A DNA stretch of 64,000 nt, from NCBI RefSeq assembly GCF_002246015.1, contig NZ_NOLJ01000008.1:334227-398226 (forward strand), in the 5' to 3' direction. Position 1 is the first letter of the stretch. Every line of letters starts with the position of its first letter. The notes beneath the pieces were generated by a model, which was not told the origin of the DNA, did no database searches, and saw only the letters and a list, made by a program, of their open reading frames with translations. This document shows positions 61,771 to 64,000 of this stretch, in pieces. This DNA comes from Nostoc sp. 'Peltigera membranacea cyanobiont' 210A (lineage in GTDB: Bacteria; Cyanobacteriota; Cyanobacteriia; Cyanobacteriales; Nostocaceae). A program made the translations under genes and the position numbers.

Positions 61771-62397
61771 ATGATGCATCTGTTTGCTAAAACAGCTATT
61801 GGCCTGGTGACGACTACTGCTTTAGGGTTAGCGATCGCTATAACCACCAACAACCTAGCTCATGCTGCTGAGTTCAAATTTAACTGGAAAGGAGACACTG
61901 GTTATTCAGCTAAAGGTTCATTTAACTACAAGACAACAACTACTCCAAGCGTCATTTCTGAAACTGGCTTGGGAGCTACGAAAAACTTGCAATCTCTTTC
62001 AATTTCCTTCTTTGATCCTTTGAGTAATCTGATAAATAGTTTCACTCCAGTGCTTAATGGGATATCTAACTACAGCTATTTGAGATTAAACTTTGATAGC
62101 ACTAAAGAGCAAATCTTTGGCCCATTTGATGTTGGCAAGGATAATGACCTTCCTGGCGACACATGGCTTAATAATAATCTCGCACTCATAGATGAAGGTT
62201 TTAGCAATCAGGTTCTAGCTAAAGAATTTCATTTGAACAATAGAGATGCAGCACGCACAGAGCAATTACTAGATTTAAGTAACAATTCAGTTCAGGTATC
62301 CAAAGTCCCCGAAGGAAGCATAATTATCGGTTTACTAGCAGTGTGTAGCTTGGGACTTACCGCTTATAGAAATCTAGACAAAGCTACCCAAGAATAA
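61771..62397 (+). CDS. PEP-CTERM-type secreted protein
   Basis: A 208-residue secreted protein with a signal peptide (FAKTAIGLVTTTALGLAIAI, cleaved after AHA near residue 32) and a beta-rich middle (SAKGSFNYKTTTTPSVISE, SNYSYLRLNF). The C-terminus has VPEGSIIIGLLAVCSLGLTA, a variant PEP sorting motif (VPEG, here in place of VPEP) followed by one membrane helix and a basic R/K end. Such proteins are processed by the EpsH/exosortase system and released to the surface. Function is unknown. It is divergent from the RDD gene; 281 bp lie between them. Confidence 0.8.
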   Translation: MMHLFAKTAIGLVTTTALGLAIAITTNNLAHAAEFKFNWKGDTGYSAKGSFNYKTTTTPSVISETGLGATKNLQSLSISFFDPLSNLINSFTPVLNGISNYSYLRLNFDSTKEQIFGPFDVGKDNDLPGDTWLNNNLALIDEGFSNQVLAKEFHLNNRDAARTEQLLDLSNNSVQVSKVPEGSIIIGLLAVCSLGLTAYRNLDKATQE

Positions 62398-62418
62398 AAA
62401 AAGTCAGAGGCGATCGCT

Positions 62419-63681
62419 ATGTTATCAGTCAGCGATGCACAAGCAATTATTTTAAATTTGGTGCAGCCGTTGGATCGTCAACGGGATACAGAAGTTGTAG
62501 ATTTATTGACAGCAGATAGTCGCATTTTGGCAACACCTGTCACCAGTCCGCTAGATTTTCCCCATTGGGATAATTCAGCAATGGATGGCTATGCAGTCCG
62601 CTACGAAGATGTACAGCACTCTACCGCCGAACAACCAGCTATTTTAGAAATTGTTGAAGAGATTCCGGCTGGGTATCAGCCCAAGTCTACGATTCAACCA
62701 GGGCAAGCCGCGCGGATTTTCACAGGTGCGGTAATCCCAGCAGGTGCGGATACTGTAGTCATGCAAGAGAAAACACGCCGCGAGGAAAACCGCGTATTTA
62801 TTCTAGCTGCACCAAAACCGCAAGAATTTGTCAGACACAAAGCATCTTTCTATCAAGCTGGAACACAACTACTACCAGCAGGAATTAAGTTAAATGCTTC
62901 AGAAATTGCTGTGTTGGCAGCAGCACAGTGTCCGCAATTAAGTGTTTACCGCCGTCCGCGTGTGGCAATTTTTTCTACTGGTGATGAGTTGGTGACAGTC
63001 GAACAACCGTTGCAACCAGGGCAAATTGTGGATTCTAATCAGTATGCACTGGCAGCTTTGGTGAGACAAAGTGGCGCAGAACCGTTAATTTTAGGCATTG
63101 TGAAAGACGATCCAGTTGCTTTGGAGAAAGTCATTGCTCACGCCGTTGCGATCGCTGATATAGTTCTCTCTTCTGGTGGTGTCTCGGTGGGAGATTATGA
63201 CTATATTGACAAAATTCTAGAGTCACTAAAAGCAAAAATCCACATTCGGGCTGTACAGATGAGTCCAGGAAAACCCCTCACCGTCGCCACCTTTCCCAGT
63301 CCCCAGTCCCCAGTCCCCAGTCCCCAGTCCCCACTCTACTTTGGTTTACCAGGAAACCCTGCTGCTGTGTTGGTGACATTTTGGCGGTTTGTGCTACCAG
63401 CAATCAAGAAACTTTCAGGAATTACTGAAGGTTGGGAACCAGTATTTTTGAAAGTGCGATCGCATGATGAATTGCGATCGAACGGCAAACGTGAAACTTA
63501 CCTTTGGGGTAAATTGCATTTAATTAATGGAGTTTATGAATTTCACAAAGCTGGTGGTAGTCACAGTTCTGGCAATTTAATTAATTTAGCTCAAACCAAT
63601 GCCTTAGCTGTTCTACCTGTGGGTAAAACATTAATTTCGCCACAAGAAGAAGTGCAAGTTTTGCAGCTTAGTAATGGGTAA
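62419..63681 (+). CDS. moeA: Molybdopterin molybdenumtransferase MoeA
   Basis: A 420-residue enzyme that inserts molybdate into adenylylated molybdopterin. Family motifs are present: FPHWDNSAMDGYAVRYED near residue 45, RIFTGAVIPAGADTVVMQE, VAIFSTGDELV, SSGGVSVGDYDYI and LYFGLPGNPAAVLVTFWRF. Between VATF and LYFGLPG it has an extra stretch FPSPQSPVPSPQSP encoded by a 7-bp tandem repeat (see findings). It starts 22 bp after the PEP-CTERM gene, so the two may be cotranscribed. The likely use is nitrate reductase and other molybdoenzymes. Confidence 0.94.
   Translation: MLSVSDAQAIILNLVQPLDRQRDTEVVDLLTADSRILATPVTSPLDFPHWDNSAMDGYAVRYEDVQHSTAEQPAILEIVEEIPAGYQPKSTIQPGQAARIFTGAVIPAGADTVVMQEKTRREENRVFILAAPKPQEFVRHKASFYQAGTQLLPAGIKLNASEIAVLAAAQCPQLSVYRRPRVAIFSTGDELVTVEQPLQPGQIVDSNQYALAALVRQSGAEPLILGIVKDDPVALEKVIAHAVAIADIVLSSGGVSVGDYDYIDKILESLKAKIHIRAVQMSPGKPLTVATFPSPQSPVPSPQSPLYFGLPGNPAAVLVTFWRFVLPAIKKLSGITEGWEPVFLKVRSHDELRSNGKRETYLWGKLHLINGVYEFHKAGGSHSSGNLINLAQTNALAVLPVGKTLISPQEEVQVLQLSNG
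63295..63333. repeat. 7-bp tandem repeat (CCCCAGT)n inside moeA
   Basis: CCCAGT, then four CCCCAGT units and CCCCA. The 7-mer repeats in three frames give the 7-residue peptide period SPQSPVP. It lies in frame in a loop of the MoeA catalytic domain. Confidence 0.9.
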
Positions 63682-63715
63682 GAGGGAGTCGGGGAAATTA
63701 GGAGGACAAGGAGAA

Positions 63716-63840
63716 TAGACCTCTTGCAAAAGTCCCTAACACCCCACCCCCAACCCCTCCCCGCTCTTCGGGAGGGGAGACAAAGCGTAGCTTTGGCGGG
63801 GTGGGGTTCTTTCTTATTTTTGATTTATGCAAGAGGTCTA
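63716..63840. mobile_element. 125-bp MITE-like element with 13-bp terminal inverted repeats
   Basis: TAGACCTCTTGCA (63716-63728) is the exact inverse of TGCAAGAGGTCTA (63828-63840). The interior is G/C-rich (CCCCACCCCCAACCCC) with no coding frame. It sits between moeA and the converging desulfurase-like gene. Confidence 0.85.
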
Positions 63841-63863
63841 ATAACTATGCCCAATGCCCAATC

Positions 63864-64000
63864 TTAAAATATCTGCTCAAAAGCCTCAATTAGGCTGTTA
63901 ACTTCCTCAAGGGTGTTGTAATGCACCATACTCACCCGGACTATTCCACCTTGGGACGCTAACCCCAGGTATTCAATCAGCCGTTTAGCATAAAAGTCTC
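63864..64000 (-). CDS. Cysteine desulfurase-like aminotransferase class V protein, 3' end only
   Basis: The last 45 codons are visible: DFYAKRLIEYLGLASQGGIV, RVSMVHYNTLEEVNSLIEAF, ending QIF. This C-terminal pattern (LGL-x-x-x-GGxVRVxxVHYNTxEEVxxL) belongs to the class V aminotransferase/'cysteine desulfurase-like' family. The catalytic lysine and any active-site Cys lie outside the window. The gene continues past the right edge. Confidence 0.7.
   Translation of the reverse strand, partial: DFYAKRLIEYLGLASQGGIVRVSMVHYNTLEEVNSLIEAFEQIF

Noticed and set aside
1..64000. tRNA, rRNA, tmRNA and transposase genes
   Set aside because: No cloverleaf-like TTCGANNC arrangement in gaps and no DDE or HUH transposase motif in any frame was recognised by eye; a tRNAscan/Infernal run would settle the RNA part.

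Overview
The window looks like chromosomal DNA of a filamentous, heterocyst-type cyanobacterium close to Nostoc/Anabaena. The evidence is the very frequent GCGATCGC octamer (HIP1), the 7-bp short tandem repeats, the plastid-type gene ycf34, a cyanobacterial sufR-sufBCDS locus, and multi-domain histidine kinases of the 'HEINNP' type. No rRNA, tRNA, integrase, transposase or cas gene was recognised.

Layout. 1-7.6 kb: two large sensor histidine kinases, the first cut by the left edge and carrying a translated repeat, then a PotA-like ABC ATPase. 7.9-14.1 kb: a cell-wall cluster with two tandem PBP2 paralogues, a class-C beta-lactamase-like hydrolase and a VanY-type carboxypeptidase. 14.2-20.4 kb: an AEC permease, tsaB, a coiled-coil protein built on a 42-bp minisatellite, a six-repeat CRISPR array without cas genes, ycf34, cca, a single-domain response regulator and an MpsC/DUF2294 protein. 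20.6-26.2 kb is a gene graveyard: a decayed uracil-catabolism pair (upp and a URC1-type GTP cyclohydrolase II), a broken Uma2 gene, frameshifted HNH and PD-(D/E)XK genes, a toxin-antitoxin operon split by a miniature element, and several foldback elements. 26.2-32.4 kb: the Fe-S assembly operon sufBCDS with divergent sufR and two operator palindromes. 32.4-38.3 kb: small conserved proteins, a TPR lipo/secretory protein, a DrrA-type ABC ATPase and Tat-exported PhoD. 38.4-40.9 kb: hicBA followed by an AAA ATPase plus PIN-like nuclease pair, the most defence-like module here. 40.9-46 kb: a third HEINNP kinase, a membrane-anchored protein, DacB and an LD-carboxypeptidase. 46-51.6 kb: methyltransferases, glycosyltransferase (one intact, one remnant), a sugar-binding lipoprotein, a nuclease-like protein and a membrane protein. 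51.6-64 kb: a candidate small RNA with a strong terminator, hemE, an SDR enzyme, a B12-radical SAM protein resembling HpnP, a possible Tse2-like protein, a damaged parDE pair, the rpmG-rpsR-RNase II cluster, an RDD protein, a PEP-CTERM protein, moeA and the end of a cysteine-desulfurase-like gene.

Themes. Peptidoglycan metabolism recurs (PBP2 x2, beta-lactamase-like, VanY, DacB, LdcA). Fe-S/cofactor metabolism (suf, hemE, moeA, ycf34) forms the conserved backbone. Mobile repeats are unusually active: foldback/MITE-like elements sit between genes, split an operon at a stop/start overlap, and at three places (kinase, SufD, MoeA) dispersed repeats are translated in frame inside conserved proteins. 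All family assignments come from reading sequence motifs without database searches.
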